Made by a program: the position numbers and the translations under genes
Notes under the pieces: model-generated
Told to the model about the DNA's origin: nothing
Databases searched by the model: none
Seen by the model: only the letters and a program-made list of their open reading frames with translations
Source of the DNA: an uncultured Geobacter sp.
GTDB lineage: Bacteria; Desulfobacterota; Desulfuromonadia; Geobacterales; Geobacteraceae
DNA length: 39,411 bases
Direction: 5' to 3'
Assembly: GCA_903925075.1 (NCBI GenBank)
Contig: CAIYDQ010000198.1
Coordinates: forward strand, 1-39,411
Shown: positions 15,531 through 24,707 of the stretch, in pieces
Numbering within the stretch: the stretch's first letter is position 1
Layout of the letters: the number at the start of each line of letters is the position of its first letter

Positions 15531-17441
15531 ATGAGCTTTTCCTTCTCCAGCATCGCCACCAAACTCAAAATACCTGTGCTGTTGCAGGGGGTGCTGCTGC
15601 TCATTCTCGCCTACTTTTTCATCACCAGCGAATATTCGATTCGAGCGGAGCGCGGGCGCGCTCAGGAGTTGGGCAAAGCGGTCAGCAGGCTGCAGGCCAT
15701 CGCGGTGGACATGGGCGTTTTTCTGCACGGCCGCGGCGACTACAAAAAGCTCGAAGCCGGTCTCAGCGAGCAAATAACCGCCATCGAGAAGTCGCCCGGC
15801 GACATCAGCGGCGCGCTCTCGGCCAATCTCAAACAGGTGGTGCAGGTGCTGCAAGGTGCGGCCAAACTGTTCCAAAGAAACCAGGAGCTGGAAAAGGAAC
15901 TGCTGCAGCTGACCAGGCTCTCGGTCGATATCTCCGATCGCTACATCACGGCGATGAGCCTGAAATTGGCGGACCCGGCCCAGGAGCGCTCGGTGTCGCG
16001 CCTGGAGCGCATGGTGATCGCCGGCGCGTCGGTCAACAGCGGAACCAATCACAGCATCGCCTTCAATTTTCTGCAGATGAAGGAGAATCCGGCCAAGCGG
16101 GATGAGATGCTGAGCTTTTTGGATAAGGCGATCGCCAACGTCACTATCGACGAGAAACGCCTGGCCGGCACGCCATTCGGCCCGACCACCACCCAAGCCA
16201 AGCAGGCGGTCTTGCGCATCCGGGAGCTGGTTACCGAGTACCTGGCAAACAGCGACACGATCGTGGCGCTCACCAAGGAAATCGACAAGCTGAACTTCAA
16301 CATGCGCAAGGAGCTGGATCAACTGACGGAAAAGAGCACCCTTGCCGGATTCGATTTCTTTAGAAGCCGGATTGTAACCCTGCTGGCGGTGGTTTTGGTG
16401 ATCGCGCTGGTGGTCGCCGTGGTGACCATGACGCTGTCGCGCATCATCATCAAGCCGATCAACGCCATGACCGAGATGCTGCGGGACATAGCCCACGGCG
16501 AGGGGGATCTCACCAAGCGGCTGCCGGACAACGGCAGGGACGAGGTGGGCGAAGCCTGCCGCCAGTTCAACACCTTCGTTCACAAGCTGCAGGGGATCAT
16601 CGGCACCATCGCCCAGACCACCGCCAAGGTGGCCGGCGATTCGGCGCAGCTCTCCAACACCGCCAGACGGATGTCGACCGGCGTCGAGGACGTCTCCATC
16701 CAGATCGGCACCGTGGCGACGGCCGGCGAGGAGATCTCGACCACCTCCGGCGAAATCGCCACCAACTGCCAGTACGCCGCGGAAGGGGCGCAACAGGCAA
16801 CCGGTGCGGCGATCACCGGCGCGCGCGTGGTCGAGGAGACCATCGCCGTGATGACCAGCATCGCCGAGCGCGTCACCCATTCCGCCAAGGCGGTGGAAAA
16901 CCTGGGGGCTCGCTCGGATCAGATCGGCGCCATCGTCGGCACCATCGAGGACATCGCCGACCAGACCAATCTGCTGGCGCTGAACGCCGCCATCGAAGCC
17001 GCCCGCGCCGGCGAGCAGGGGCGCGGTTTCGCGGTGGTGGCCGACGAGGTGCGCGCCCTCGCCGAGCGCACTACCCGGGCGACCAAAGAGATCGGCGGCA
17101 TGATCCGGATGATTCAGCAGGAGACCAAAGGCGCGGTGGTGGCCATGGAGGAGGGAGTAAGCGAAGTTGCCCGCGGGCGCGAAAAGGCGGCCGGGTCGGG
17201 GAAGGCGCTGGAAAACATTCTGGATCAGATCAACGCGGTCACCACCCAGATCCATCAGATCGCCAGCGCAGCCGAGGAGCAGACCGCCACCACTTCCGAG
17301 ATCAGCAGTAACATGCTGCAGATCACCAGCGTGGTGGCGCAGACCTCCCAAGGCTCGCAGGAGGCCTCGTCGGCTGCCGCCGAACTCTCCATGCACGCCG
17401 CCGAACTGCGCAGGATCGTGGGACAGTTCAAGCTCGCCTAG
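15531..17441 (+). CDS. Methyl-accepting chemotaxis protein
   Basis: This 636-residue transmembrane chemoreceptor has a first helix at about 13-30, a large helical periplasmic sensor region to about 280, and a second helix in [20 protein letters not shown] (about 282-301). A HAMP domain follows ([20 protein letters not shown]). The signalling tip is the conserved block [20 protein letters not shown] starting near residue 471, then [20 protein letters not shown]. It sends signals to CheA/CheW and is tuned by methylation. There is no C-terminal NWETF-type tether. The ATG follows CGGGAGGCAACC. The ligand is unknown. It is convergent with a second receptor gene at 17915-19534. Confidence 0.92.
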   Translation: MSFSFSSIATKLKIPVLLQGVLLLILAYFFITSEYSIRAERGRAQELGKAVSRLQAIAVDMGVFLHGRGDYKKLEAGLSEQITAIEKSPGDISGALSANLKQVVQVLQGAAKLFQRNQELEKELLQLTRLSVDISDRYITAMSLKLADPAQERSVSRLERMVIAGASVNSGTNHSIAFNFLQMKENPAKRDEMLSFLDKAIANVTIDEKRLAGTPFGPTTTQAKQAVLRIRELVTEYLANSDTIVALTKEIDKLNFNMRKELDQLTEKSTLAGFDFFRSRIVTLLAVVLVIALVVAVVTMTLSRIIIKPINAMTEMLRDIAHGEGDLTKRLPDNGRDEVGEACRQFNTFVHKLQGIIGTIAQTTAKVAGDSAQLSNTARRMSTGVEDVSIQIGTVATAGEEISTTSGEIATNCQYAAEGAQQATGAAITGARVVEETIAVMTSIAERVTHSAKAVENLGARSDQIGAIVGTIEDIADQTNLLALNAAIEAARAGEQGRGFAVVADEVRALAERTTRATKEIGGMIRMIQQETKGAVVAMEEGVSEVARGREKAAGSGKALENILDQINAVTTQIHQIASAAEEQTATTSEISSNMLQITSVVAQTSQGSQEASSAAAELSMHAAELRRIVGQFKLA

Positions 17442-17445
17442 CTTG

Positions 17446-17490
17446 CCCGTGAAGGCGCCCCAAGACCATTTGGGGCCTCTTTCACACGGG
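17446..17490 (+). terminator. Hairpin after the first chemoreceptor gene
   Basis: A nested stem uses CCCGTGAA against TTCACACGGG outside and GCCCCAA (17457-17463) against TTGGGGC inside. It starts five bases after the stop codon. The U-run is weak (CTCTTT within the right arm), so termination is plausible but not certain. Confidence 0.5.
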
Positions 17491-17914
17491 ACGAATACCT
17501 GTTTTGGCGTTCGAATCCTTCCCGGAGAAAGGGAAGTACCTGGAGGGGCAAACCTGGAAGTAGCCGGAGGGGCAAACCTGGACACGGGACATTGCGCTTG
17601 CAAATGAAATGTCGGGTTTGCCCCTCTTGGGACCATGGACTCGAAGGCTTACGACGCTAGGTACTTTGTCACCAGCCGAAATCGTTCGACTGGCGGATCC
17701 GAAAGGCCTCTCCACACAGCCTCAAGAGGCTATCCGATCAGTTGTTTTCCGATGTATGCGCGCGCCTGAACCAGATCATGCAACTTGCCTAGCCGACCGA
17801 TCTCCCACACCTCTTATCAACCCTCAGGCAGAAACCATGTGCTAGCAACACTGGCATCGATTCAATTCAAGGTCCTCGTAAGGCAGGCACCACCCTCCGG
17901 CTCTTCGGCTTCTC
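17491..17914. repeat. Convergent intergenic region with 24-bp tandem repeat and inverted copy
   Basis: Two near-identical 24-base units occupy 17533-17556 and 17557-17580; both end in GGAGGGGCAAACCTG and differ at two positions. An inverted version of the core (GGGTTTGCCCCTC) is at 17614-17626. The rest, to 17914, shows a fragmentary frame (SPAEIVRLADPKGLSTQPQE) that may be a decayed gene but is not recognised. Confidence 0.5.
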
Positions 17915-19534
17915 TCAGACAAGCTTGAACCTTCCGATCAGGTTCTGTAGCTGCTCCGCTTGGCCGGCAAGCTGGGCGGCGGCGGAAGAGGTCTCTTCCG
18001 CTCCGCGTGCGGCCTGAGTCACCGTCCCCGTAATCTGGTGGATGTGCGCTGACACCTCTCCCGTGGTTGCGGTCTGCTGGTTGGCGGCCGAGGAGATCTG
18101 GCTTATTTGCACGGAAACCTCGCTGATCCGGTCCAGGATCTCTGCGAGGGCCTCGCTGGACTTCCTTGACGATTCCGTGCCTTTGTCTACTTGCTGCACC
18201 CCTTCATCCATGGACCGCACGGCTTGCCCGGTCTCCTTCTGAACCGATTTGATCATCTCGCCGATCTCCCTGGTCGCCGTGGTGGTTCGTTCGGCCAGCG
18301 CCCGCACTTCGTCGGCGACAACTGCGAAACCGCGCCCCTGTTCGCCTGCGCGAGCTGCCTCGATGGCTGCGTTGAGCGCCAGGAGGTTGGTCTGGTCGGC
18401 GATGTCCTCGATGGTGCCGACGATGTTTCCGATCTGCTCGGAGCGGGTACCGAGGGCCTCCACGGTCTGAGCCGATTGGCGTACCAGGTCGGCTATGATA
18501 TTCATGCCGCTTATCGCCTCCTGGACCACATCCGCGCCGATATGGGCGGATGTGATGCTGCGCTGCGACGCCGTGGCCGCCGCTGCGCAGTTGCGCGCGA
18601 TGTCGCCGAAGGTGCTGGACATCTCCTCGCTGGCCGCAGCCACGGTGTCGGCCTGGAGCGCGACCTCTTCGGCGCCTGCGGCTATGAGTTTCGAGCTGGC
18701 ATGGAGTTGGTTCGACGCCGAAGCGATATTCGTAGAAATGTTCGCAGTCTGGGAAATCATGTCGCGCAGGTTGCGTATCATGTTTCCCATTGCCGCCATA
18801 AACTGGCCGATCTCATCCTGCGAGGCGACGTCGACTTTTACCGTCAGGTCGCCGTCCGCCAGCGTATTGATGACGACGACCGCGCCGGCAAGCGGGCGGG
18901 TAATGCTGCGAGAAATGATATAGGCAAGCCCCCCGCCCAAAAGCAGCGCAAGGAGCGTGACCGCTGAGATCATAACAGTCACCCGTTTTCTGGCCGACGC
19001 GGCGTTATCCATGAAGGTGACTGCGCTGGTGCTGACCATGACACCCAGGCCGTCCATCTCCTTGGTGATCGCCGTCACCATGGGACCCCCCTTGAGTTTG
19101 ACGATTTCGGCAGCCTGGTCGCCTTGGTTTGCCCGTTTCAAGGCGATAACTTCCTGGCGGATCGGTCCCCATTTGGTCAGAAGGGTCACGATGCTGTCGA
19201 TCAGCGCCTTGTCGCCCTGAAAGCGATCCTTGACGGTCTCCAGCGATTTGAGGGCATCCTTGTCGTATTGATCGACGAGCCCGGCGGCCTTGTCGATGTC
19301 GGCTGGCGTTTTGGCCAAGGCCACATCCTTCATGCTGCGATTGATCTTGATGATGTTGAGTTCTGCGTTGCGTAACGCGTTGTTGACCATATAGGGATGG
19401 TTGTACAATTGGGTGGTTTGATCCGCCAGCGTATCGATCTGGAAATAGGAGAACACGCTACCGACCAAAAGCATGAAAAGAACCATCCCGAAGCCTAATC
19501 CAAGCCGCAGACCGATTTTCATATTTTTCAGCAT
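17915..19534 (-). CDS. Methyl-accepting chemotaxis protein with four-helix-bundle sensor
   Basis: This 539-residue receptor begins [20 protein letters not shown], giving the first membrane helix at 10-30. Its periplasmic region of about 150 residues has the 4HB_MCP layout ([20 protein letters not shown], then [20 protein letters not shown]). The second helix is [20 protein letters not shown] near 184-203, followed by HAMP ([20 protein letters not shown]). The tip is [20 protein letters not shown], identical over that stretch to the tip of the convergent receptor. The start at 19534 is set by AAGGAGGACTCAAC. Ligand unknown; such sensors respond to small organic molecules. Confidence 0.93.
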   Translation of the reverse strand: MLKNMKIGLRLGLGFGMVLFMLLVGSVFSYFQIDTLADQTTQLYNHPYMVNNALRNAELNIIKINRSMKDVALAKTPADIDKAAGLVDQYDKDALKSLETVKDRFQGDKALIDSIVTLLTKWGPIRQEVIALKRANQGDQAAEIVKLKGGPMVTAITKEMDGLGVMVSTSAVTFMDNAASARKRVTVMISAVTLLALLLGGGLAYIISRSITRPLAGAVVVINTLADGDLTVKVDVASQDEIGQFMAAMGNMIRNLRDMISQTANISTNIASASNQLHASSKLIAAGAEEVALQADTVAAASEEMSSTFGDIARNCAAAATASQRSITSAHIGADVVQEAISGMNIIADLVRQSAQTVEALGTRSEQIGNIVGTIEDIADQTNLLALNAAIEAARAGEQGRGFAVVADEVRALAERTTTATREIGEMIKSVQKETGQAVRSMDEGVQQVDKGTESSRKSSEALAEILDRISEVSVQISQISSAANQQTATTGEVSAHIHQITGTVTQAARGAEETSSAAAQLAGQAEQLQNLIGRFKLV

Positions 19535-19870
19535 GTTGAGTCCTCCTTGAGATTTTTCCCGCAGCCAATCGCTTCGATTGCCTTTCAAGTCGTGCGTCGG
19601 CCAGGCGCCTTTTCCGGTTGCCACAAAAATCTAACCAGCGAAATAGACTCAGATACTCGGGTAAAAGATCTGAAAAGTCCATCGAAATCGTGATGCTTTG
19701 GCCATGCGGCGGCGGGGACTTCGGGGAGGGGAGGTGGACGCGTCTGGGAGCGGGACGGTACCCGGTCCAGCACCGTCCCAAGCTCGCCCAGCTAAACTAG
19801 AGAGGGACGTCCGATATGGCAGAAGCCTTACTTTAACCAGTGGCCGTACTTGAAGTAATATGAGCCTTGC

Positions 19871-19943
19871 GGTGCCAGGCCTGAAAGGCTGAAACTTCAG
19901 GTTTTATAAGGGCAGCATCTTTCAACTTTTCAGGCCTGGCACC
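19871..19943. repeat. REP-like inverted repeat
   Basis: GGTGCCAGGCCTGAAA (19871-19886) is the exact reverse complement of 19928-19943, separated by 41 bases. The right arm runs on into two tandem copies of GGCACCGGACTTTA. Such elements in GC-rich proteobacteria are often mobilised by REP-associated Y1 transposases (established for the class, inferred here). Confidence 0.7.
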
Positions 19944-19973
19944 GGACTTTATGGCACCGGACTTTAGGCGGAG

Positions 19974-20038
19974 TGGGGTCAGGATTTGATAGTTTGATAA
20001 CTACGTCTGGGATATCAAGTTATCAAATCCTGACCCCA
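19974..20038. repeat. REP-like inverted repeat of the GGGGTCAGG type
   Basis: TGGGGTCAGGATTTGATA (19974-19991) and its exact reverse complement (20021-20038) flank a 29-base centre that itself contains a second TTTGATAAC/GTTATCAA pair. The GGGGTCAGG...CCTGACCCC ends are typical of dispersed bacterial hairpin repeats. Confidence 0.7.
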
Positions 20039-20210
20039 ATGCCCCTCAATGCCCCTGACCCTAATGCCCCCATTTCTTGGATTACCAAGTGTCATATGTC
20101 TGCCCTCGCGACACTGTTTGCTTGGTGAACTTCCCCAAAGATCTGGTTCCATCTATACACGAATCAGTCTAGTGCTTCAAATAAAATCATAATGTAATTT
20201 GTCACATTGG

Positions 20211-20298
20211 AATGGTAATAAAATTGCCACGGGTGTAAAACTGCTTAGTATTTTAGATAGATAAGGTTGGGAACCAAATGGTAATTTTATTGCCATTT
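20211..20298. repeat. AT-rich imperfect inverted repeat
   Basis: AATGGTAATAAAATTGCCA (20211-20229) and AATGGTAATTTTATTGCCA (20277-20295) are near reverse complements of each other, with about 48 bases between. Each arm is also partly self-complementary. Could be an operator pair or a repeat; no adjacent gene supports regulation. Confidence 0.45.
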
Positions 20299-20698
20299 GT
20301 CTGCTCTTGTGCAGCATGTAAAAGGAAAAGGTTGAAATAACGGTTGGTTAGTGGTTGTGGAGGGAGGGTTTGGATGGAAATTATTTGGAATTAACTTTGG
20401 GCGATGACGGTGGGGGCGGCAATATAGGTTTGTACCGAGTGCCAACATCAGCGGACCGGACGAGAGCGCATGCCTCGTGTGAAGAACATCGGAAAGCCGG
20501 ATGCGGCACACTGCACGTCTGGTTTTGATGAGGGAGGGCAGGGGCAGGGCCGAACGGGAGGTATCCTCGACTAACGTAAGTGACAGGAACGCACACTGAT
20601 CTATTCATGCCCGAACCCGTTCTCTACTTCACCTCGCCTCGCTGACCCCAGCCCTCGCTCAAAACCTGGCCCTCGCCCTCAATTGCTGCGATGTGGCT

Positions 20699-20896
20699 TT
20701 AGTGACTGGTATGGATACTCTTTGCCTGGACCACCCGGCAGAACTGCACCATGTTGGAATGGTGTCTGTAATCCTTGTCATTGCAATAAGTGACGTAATC
20801 TACGAAGAGTTTTGTCTTATGCACCCGCGCTTGCCTGACCTCTTGACGGTGAAGGTTGAAGAATTCATCGAAATGAGTGTATTTGTCGGCAGTCAT
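20699..20896 (-). CDS. Hypothetical protein, 65 aa
   Basis: The protein is small, polar and histidine-rich (six His) with two cysteines, beginning MTADKYTHFDEFFNLHRQEV and ending VVQAKSIHTSH. I do not recognise it. Support for a real gene comes from the strong ribosome binding site (GGAAGGGGGTAAGCAAA before ATG) and from its position 75 bases downstream of the ThiS/MoaD-like gene on the same strand. His and Cys content could suit metal binding, but that is speculation. Confidence 0.5.
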   Translation of the reverse strand: MTADKYTHFDEFFNLHRQEVRQARVHKTKLFVDYVTYCNDKDYRHHSNMVQFCRVVQAKSIHTSH

Positions 20897-20971
20897 TTTG
20901 CTTACCCCCTTCCTGCTTTTTTGGGCAACGGTGCTCTATCTACAACTGACGGCGTCGTAATCTTAGCCGGT

Positions 20972-21268
20972 TCAGTGCAGGCCGGCATTGAAAACATTAA
21001 GCTTGATTTGCATTGAACCGGGAACGCCGGTCGGAATGAAGGCAACACTGTCCCCCTGCTGGATCACGTCATTGAGGCTGTGAACCACGTGGTTAATGAA
21101 CACCGCCTTGATCATTTTCAGCGGAAGGTTGAGGTCGTGGGCAAGATCATATGCTGTGCGCCCCTTAGCAGGGAGATCAATTTCGGCAACAGCCTCAAGA
21201 CCATGGTCCTTTCTGAAAACGTGCAGCGCTCCGAACATCTCTACAGTTGTGTGGGTTTGCGTAGACAT
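20972..21268 (-). CDS. ThiS/MoaD-like beta-grasp protein with atypical C-terminus
   Basis: The 98-residue protein has the beta-grasp layout of small sulfur carriers: TTVEMFGALHVFRKDHGLEA, a helix with TAYDLAHDLNLPLKMIKAVF, INHVVHSLNDVIQQGDSVAF and IPTGVPG. Sulfur carriers end in an exposed Gly-Gly; here the equivalent point reads GVPG and is followed by a 14-residue tail (SMQIKLNVFNAGLH), so it cannot be thiocarboxylated unless processed. The ATG at 21268 follows AAGGGAGGAGTTGCC. It lies 588 bases downstream of thiC on the same strand but behind its own AT-rich upstream region with an inverted repeat at 21325-21355, so it is probably an independent unit. Similar proteins occur with tungsten aldehyde oxidoreductases (from memory). 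Confidence 0.7.
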   Translation of the reverse strand: MSTQTHTTVEMFGALHVFRKDHGLEAVAEIDLPAKGRTAYDLAHDLNLPLKMIKAVFINHVVHSLNDVIQQGDSVAFIPTGVPGSMQIKLNVFNAGLH

Positions 21269-21324
21269 GGCAACTCCTCCCTTATTAGAGATTTTAACCG
21301 GCCCAATTATCAAACATACGTTTG

Positions 21325-21355
21325 TCCTGGAATCTATTCTCAGCTTATTCCAGGA
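21325..21355 (-). promoter_or_regulatory. Inverted repeat upstream of the ThiS/MoaD-like gene
   Basis: TCCTGGAAT (21325-21333) is mirrored exactly by ATTCCAGGA (21347-21355), and CAAACATACGTTTG lies beside it. They sit 57-90 bases before the start codon, a reasonable operator position. No known regulator motif was matched. Confidence 0.35.
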
Positions 21356-21855
21356 TAATTACAAATGTTTTTTTAGGCGGTCCGATGCAACTGCGGGGTC
21401 GTGTCTTGCTGCGCCGGGTCGAACCCGGCGAGAAATGCAGTCCGCAAAGCGCGCAGTTACGCATACGGCAAGCGGCTCAGAGAGAGAAGGAGTTAAGGTA
21501 TGAAGCCGATTTCAAAGGGCTCTCGTATGGTCGGACGGAGAAATTGAGCGGCAGGTGACACATGAGATGATTTGCTATAAAACTTCGACAAAGTTAAGCA
21601 AATTTGCTTTCATGAGACCTGAGATCAGGGGGTTATGGCGAAATTCGGCATGCCAATTTTGGTGATTTTTTAATGTTGGCGGCGGTGTCGAGTGCGGTAA
21701 AAGTTGTCGATTTGCCGGGGCGGTGCGGAGGCTAGGGGGGAGGGAGAGAGGGGGCCTGATCGTGAACCGCAACGTTGCCATGTTGCGGTTCACGATCAGG
21801 CTGTTCACCGCAACCTACGGTCGGCGAAAAGTCCGAAGTTTCGTGGCGGACGGCG
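21356..21855. other. Intergenic region between thiC and the ThiS/MoaD-like gene
   Basis: These 500 bases have no recognised gene. Contents: a 7-bp perfect hairpin GCCGGGT/ACCCGGC near 21412-21428, a 12-base palindrome AGCAAATTTGCT near 21597-21608, an imperfect AAATTCGGC/GCCAATTTT hairpin near 21641-21660, and the large palindrome at 21755-21800. Confidence 0.4.
21755..21800. repeat. Palindromic intergenic repeat, copy 2 (19-bp perfect arms)
   Basis: CCTGATCGTGAACCGCAAC (21755-21773) and its exact reverse complement (21782-21800) surround GTTGCCAT. The right arm and the 25 bases that follow are related to the element at 182-227. It lies 55 bases after the thiC stop and could end thiC transcription, although no U-run is present. 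Confidence 0.7.
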
Positions 21856-23169
21856 CTAGCCTGCCTGAACGGCGTTCACCTTTTCGCGCTCGGTCGCGTC
21901 GTCCATCACCTTGTAGGCGCAGAACTCGCCGCACATGGTGCAGGCGCCGTGCTCGGCGACGCCGGACTCGGCTCGCAAGCGCCGCGCCTTCTCCGGATCT
22001 ATGGCCAGGGCGAACTGCCCTTCCCAGTCGAGTTTCTTGCGGCAGCGCGCCATCTGGGTGTCCTTCTCCATGGCGCCCTTGACTCCCTTGACGATGTCGG
22101 CGGCATGGCCGGCGATGCGGCAGGCCATCACCCCTTCCCTGACGTCCTCGACGGTGGGGAGCCGCAGGTGCTCGGAGGGGGTCACGTAGCAGAGGAAGTC
22201 GGCGCCGGCCGCGGCGGCGATGGTGCCGCCGATGGCGGAGGTGATGTGGTCGTAGCCGGGGGCTATGTCGGTCACCAGCGGTCCCAGCACGTAGAAGGGG
22301 GCGCCGTGGCAAAGCCTTTTTTGCAAGAGGACGTTGGCCTCGATCTGGTTCAGCGGCATGTGGCCGGGTCCCTCGATCATCACCTGCACCCCGTAGGCCT
22401 GCGCCCGCTGGGTCAATTCCCCGAGGATGATCAGTTCGTGGATCTGGGCGCGGTCGGTGGCGTCGGCCAGGCAGCCGGGCCTGAAGCCGTCGCCCAGGGA
22501 GAGGGTCATGTCGAAGGCCTTGGTGATCTCCAGCAGGCGGTCGAAGTGTTCGTAGAGCGGGTTTTCCATGTTGTTGTGCGCCATCCACTCGATGGTGAAG
22601 GCGCCGCCGCGGGACACCACGTCCATGATGCGCCCCTCGCGCCTCATCCGCTCCACGCTGGCGCGGGTCACGCCGCAGTGCACGGTGATGAAGTCGACGC
22701 CGTCCTCGGCGTGCTTCAGCACCCCGGCGAAGATGTCTTCCACGGTCATCTCGACGATCGCCTTCTTCTTGTTGCGGACCGCGTCCAGCGCCGCCTGGTA
22801 GAGCGGCACGGTGCCGATGCAGGCGGAGGTCTCGGCGATGATGGCGCGGCGGATCTCGTCGACCGGGCCGCCGGTCGAGAGGTCCATGATGGCGTCGGCG
22901 CCGGCGGCTACCGCCACGCGGGCCTTTTCCAGCTCTTTTTCGATGTCGAGGTCGTCGGCGGAGCTGCCGATGTTGGCGTTGATCTTGGTTCTCAGCCCCT
23001 TGCCCACCGCCAGCGGCGTGCCGTTCAGGTGCTTCACGTTGTGGCAGATGATGATGTTGCCGGCGGCGATGCCGGCGCGGATGAACTCGGGCTCGACTCC
23101 CTCCGCGAGGGCTGCGGCTTGCATCTTTTCGGTAATGGTCCCTTGGCGGGCGTATTCGAGCTGGGTCAT
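21856..23169 (-). CDS. thiC: Phosphomethylpyrimidine synthase ThiC
   Basis: ThiC (437 residues) is a radical SAM enzyme that rearranges AIR, a purine intermediate, into HMP phosphate for thiamine. The barrel is recognisable from ANIGSSADDLDIEKELEK, DFITVHCGVTRASVERM and MIEGPGHMPLNQIEANV. The [4Fe-4S]-binding motif is near the C-terminus (CTMCGEFC, Cys-x2-Cys-x4-Cys). The start follows AAAGGAGTAGCC. It is the shorter bacterial form without the N-terminal extension of plant and enteric ThiC. It lies 55 bases after the thiE-thiD gene and is most likely co-transcribed with it under the TPP riboswitch at 25112-25192. Confidence 0.97.
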   Translation of the reverse strand: MTQLEYARQGTITEKMQAAALAEGVEPEFIRAGIAAGNIIICHNVKHLNGTPLAVGKGLRTKINANIGSSADDLDIEKELEKARVAVAAGADAIMDLSTGGPVDEIRRAIIAETSACIGTVPLYQAALDAVRNKKKAIVEMTVEDIFAGVLKHAEDGVDFITVHCGVTRASVERMRREGRIMDVVSRGGAFTIEWMAHNNMENPLYEHFDRLLEITKAFDMTLSLGDGFRPGCLADATDRAQIHELIILGELTQRAQAYGVQVMIEGPGHMPLNQIEANVLLQKRLCHGAPFYVLGPLVTDIAPGYDHITSAIGGTIAAAAGADFLCYVTPSEHLRLPTVEDVREGVMACRIAGHAADIVKGVKGAMEKDTQMARCRKKLDWEGQFALAIDPEKARRLRAESGVAEHGACTMCGEFCAYKVMDDATEREKVNAVQAG

Positions 23170-23224
23170 GGCTACTCCTTTGTTCCCTTATTTATAAATG
23201 ACGATAGCGGGAGGTCGGCTCCGG

Positions 23225-24676
23225 CTAGCGTTCGGTCTGGTCTTTTGCCGCCAGAAAGTGGTTGACCGGCCCGTGCCCCTTGCCCAGGGGCTGGGCGAAC
23301 TTGATGGCGCGGGTGATGAACAGTTTTGCCCGGACCACGGCGCCGGGGAGCGGCTCGCCCTGGGCCAGGAAGCTGGCGATGGCGGAGGCGAGGGTGCAGC
23401 CGGTGCCGTGGGTGTTGCGGGTGAGCACGCGGGGCGCTGTGAAGCGCGTGAAGTTGGAGCCGTCGAAGAGGAGGTCGGTGACCATCCCTTCGTGCAGGTG
23501 CCCCCCCTTGACCAGGACGTTTTTCGCCCCCATCAGGTGCAGCGCCCGGGCGGCCAGCTCCATGCCGGCGGCGTCGGCGATGGCGAGCCCGGTCAGCCGC
23601 TCCGCCTCGGGGACGTTGGGGGTGACGAGGTAGCTGAGCGGCACCAGTCGTTTTTTCAGCACGCTGAGCGCCTCGTCCTCCAAAAGCGCCAGACCCCCCT
23701 TGGAACTCATCACCGGGTCGAGCACCACCATCCGGATGCCGTAGTGGAGGAGCTTTTCGGAGAGGAGCGCGGCGTTCTCCGGAGAGAACAGCATGCCGAC
23801 CTTCACCACGTCGATGGGGATGTCCGAGAGCACGGCGTCGATCTGCGCGCCCAGAAATTCGGGCGAGACCGGTTGGATGGAGGAGACCCCCACGGTGTTT
23901 TGGGCGGTGAGCGCGGTAATGGCGGAGGCGCCGTAGCTTCCCAGCAGGGTGATGGTCTTGAGGTCGCCCTGGATGCCGGCGCCCCCTCCCGAGTCGGAGC
24001 CGGCGACGGTGAGCACCGCGCCGCGCGGGCGGGGGGCGATGCGGTTGAAAAGCAGTGAGATTTCGGTGGCGGCGAGGCCGGGGAATCGTGCGGAAAGCAC
24101 CGAAGAGATCACGGCGACCGCGCCGGCGCCGGCGTCGATCACCGCGCAGGCGTTGTCCCTGGTGATGCCGCCGATGGCGACCACCGGGATCTGCAATTCC
24201 CCTTTCAACAGGGCGAGCCCTTCGGGGCCGCGGGTTTGGGGGACGTCCTTGCTAGCGGTGGGGTAGATGGCTCCGAAGCCGACATAGTCGGCGCCTGCCG
24301 CCTGCGCCGCCAGCGCCTCCTCCAGGGAGTGGGTGGATACGCCGATCAGCTTGCCCGGGCCCAAGGCCGCGCGGGCGGCGACAGGGTTCCCGTCCTCCTG
24401 GCCCAAGTGCACGCCGTCCGCGTCGAGGGCTTGGGCCAGAAAGAGGTCGTCGTTGACGATGAATTTGATTTGGAACTCCGCGCAGAGCAGCTTCAGCTCG
24501 CGGCCGAGGGTCAGGCGGTCCTGCAGGCCGCGCAGCTTGTCGCGGTACTGAAGAACCCTCACCCCGCCCGACAGGGCGCTGCGCACGCGCTCCACGAGGC
24601 GCTCCTCCTGGTCAGTGATCAGGTAGAGACCGGAAACACAGGGATCGTCGGCGCTATGGTTAACGACTAGTTTCAA
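23225..24676 (-). CDS. thiED: Bifunctional thiamine phosphate synthase / HMP(-P) kinase (ThiE-ThiD fusion)
   Basis: The N-terminal half is ThiE: GLYLITDQE, the VLQYRDK diphosphate site, DADGVHLGQED, GVSTHSLEEALAAQAAGADY and GFGAIYPTASK. It joins HMP-PP and thiazole phosphate into thiamine phosphate. From about residue 220 the ThiD kinase begins (VLTVAGSDSGGGAGIQGDLK) and ends with NTHGTGCTLASAIASFLAQG; it phosphorylates HMP and HMP-P to HMP-PP. The fusion puts successive steps in one chain. Start is uncertain: no ATG lies near the ThiE fold, and I chose the TTG at 24676 (a second TTG is at 24679) because GAGGA stands about ten bases upstream; a frame start at 24751 would add a hydrophobic stretch unlikely for this enzyme. 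Confidence 0.93.
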   Translation of the reverse strand: MKLVVNHSADDPCVSGLYLITDQEERLVERVRSALSGGVRVLQYRDKLRGLQDRLTLGRELKLLCAEFQIKFIVNDDLFLAQALDADGVHLGQEDGNPVAARAALGPGKLIGVSTHSLEEALAAQAAGADYVGFGAIYPTASKDVPQTRGPEGLALLKGELQIPVVAIGGITRDNACAVIDAGAGAVAVISSVLSARFPGLAATEISLLFNRIAPRPRGAVLTVAGSDSGGGAGIQGDLKTITLLGSYGASAITALTAQNTVGVSSIQPVSPEFLGAQIDAVLSDIPIDVVKVGMLFSPENAALLSEKLLHYGIRMVVLDPVMSSKGGLALLEDEALSVLKKRLVPLSYLVTPNVPEAERLTGLAIADAAGMELAARALHLMGAKNVLVKGGHLHEGMVTDLLFDGSNFTRFTAPRVLTRNTHGTGCTLASAIASFLAQGEPLPGAVVRAKLFITRAIKFAQPLGKGHGPVNHFLAAKDQTER

Positions 24677-24707
24677 CAAAGATTCAAATCCTCGACAAAA
24701 ACCGTTT

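Larger units (their letters stand above)
19535..20698. other. 1.2-kb gene-poor, repeat-rich region
   Basis: No coding frame with a family match or good start signal was found here. The region holds several REP-like inverted repeats described separately (19871-19943, 19975-20037, 20211-20298), a direct repeat of GGCACCGGACTTTA at 19939-19967, and a CCCCTCAATGCCCCTGACC-like repeat near 20040-20070. Base composition varies sharply, with an AT-rich core at 20160-20300. Confidence 0.5.

Noticed and set aside
15504-17636. Open frame of 710 codons opposite the first chemoreceptor
   Set aside because: Glycine/arginine/histidine-rich antisense shadow; the chemoreceptor signalling motifs on the plus strand are decisive.
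17636-17844. Possible small gene with SPAEIVRLADPKGLSTQPQE
   Set aside because: No ribosome binding site and no recognised family; could be a gene fragment, but all three frames look equally broken.
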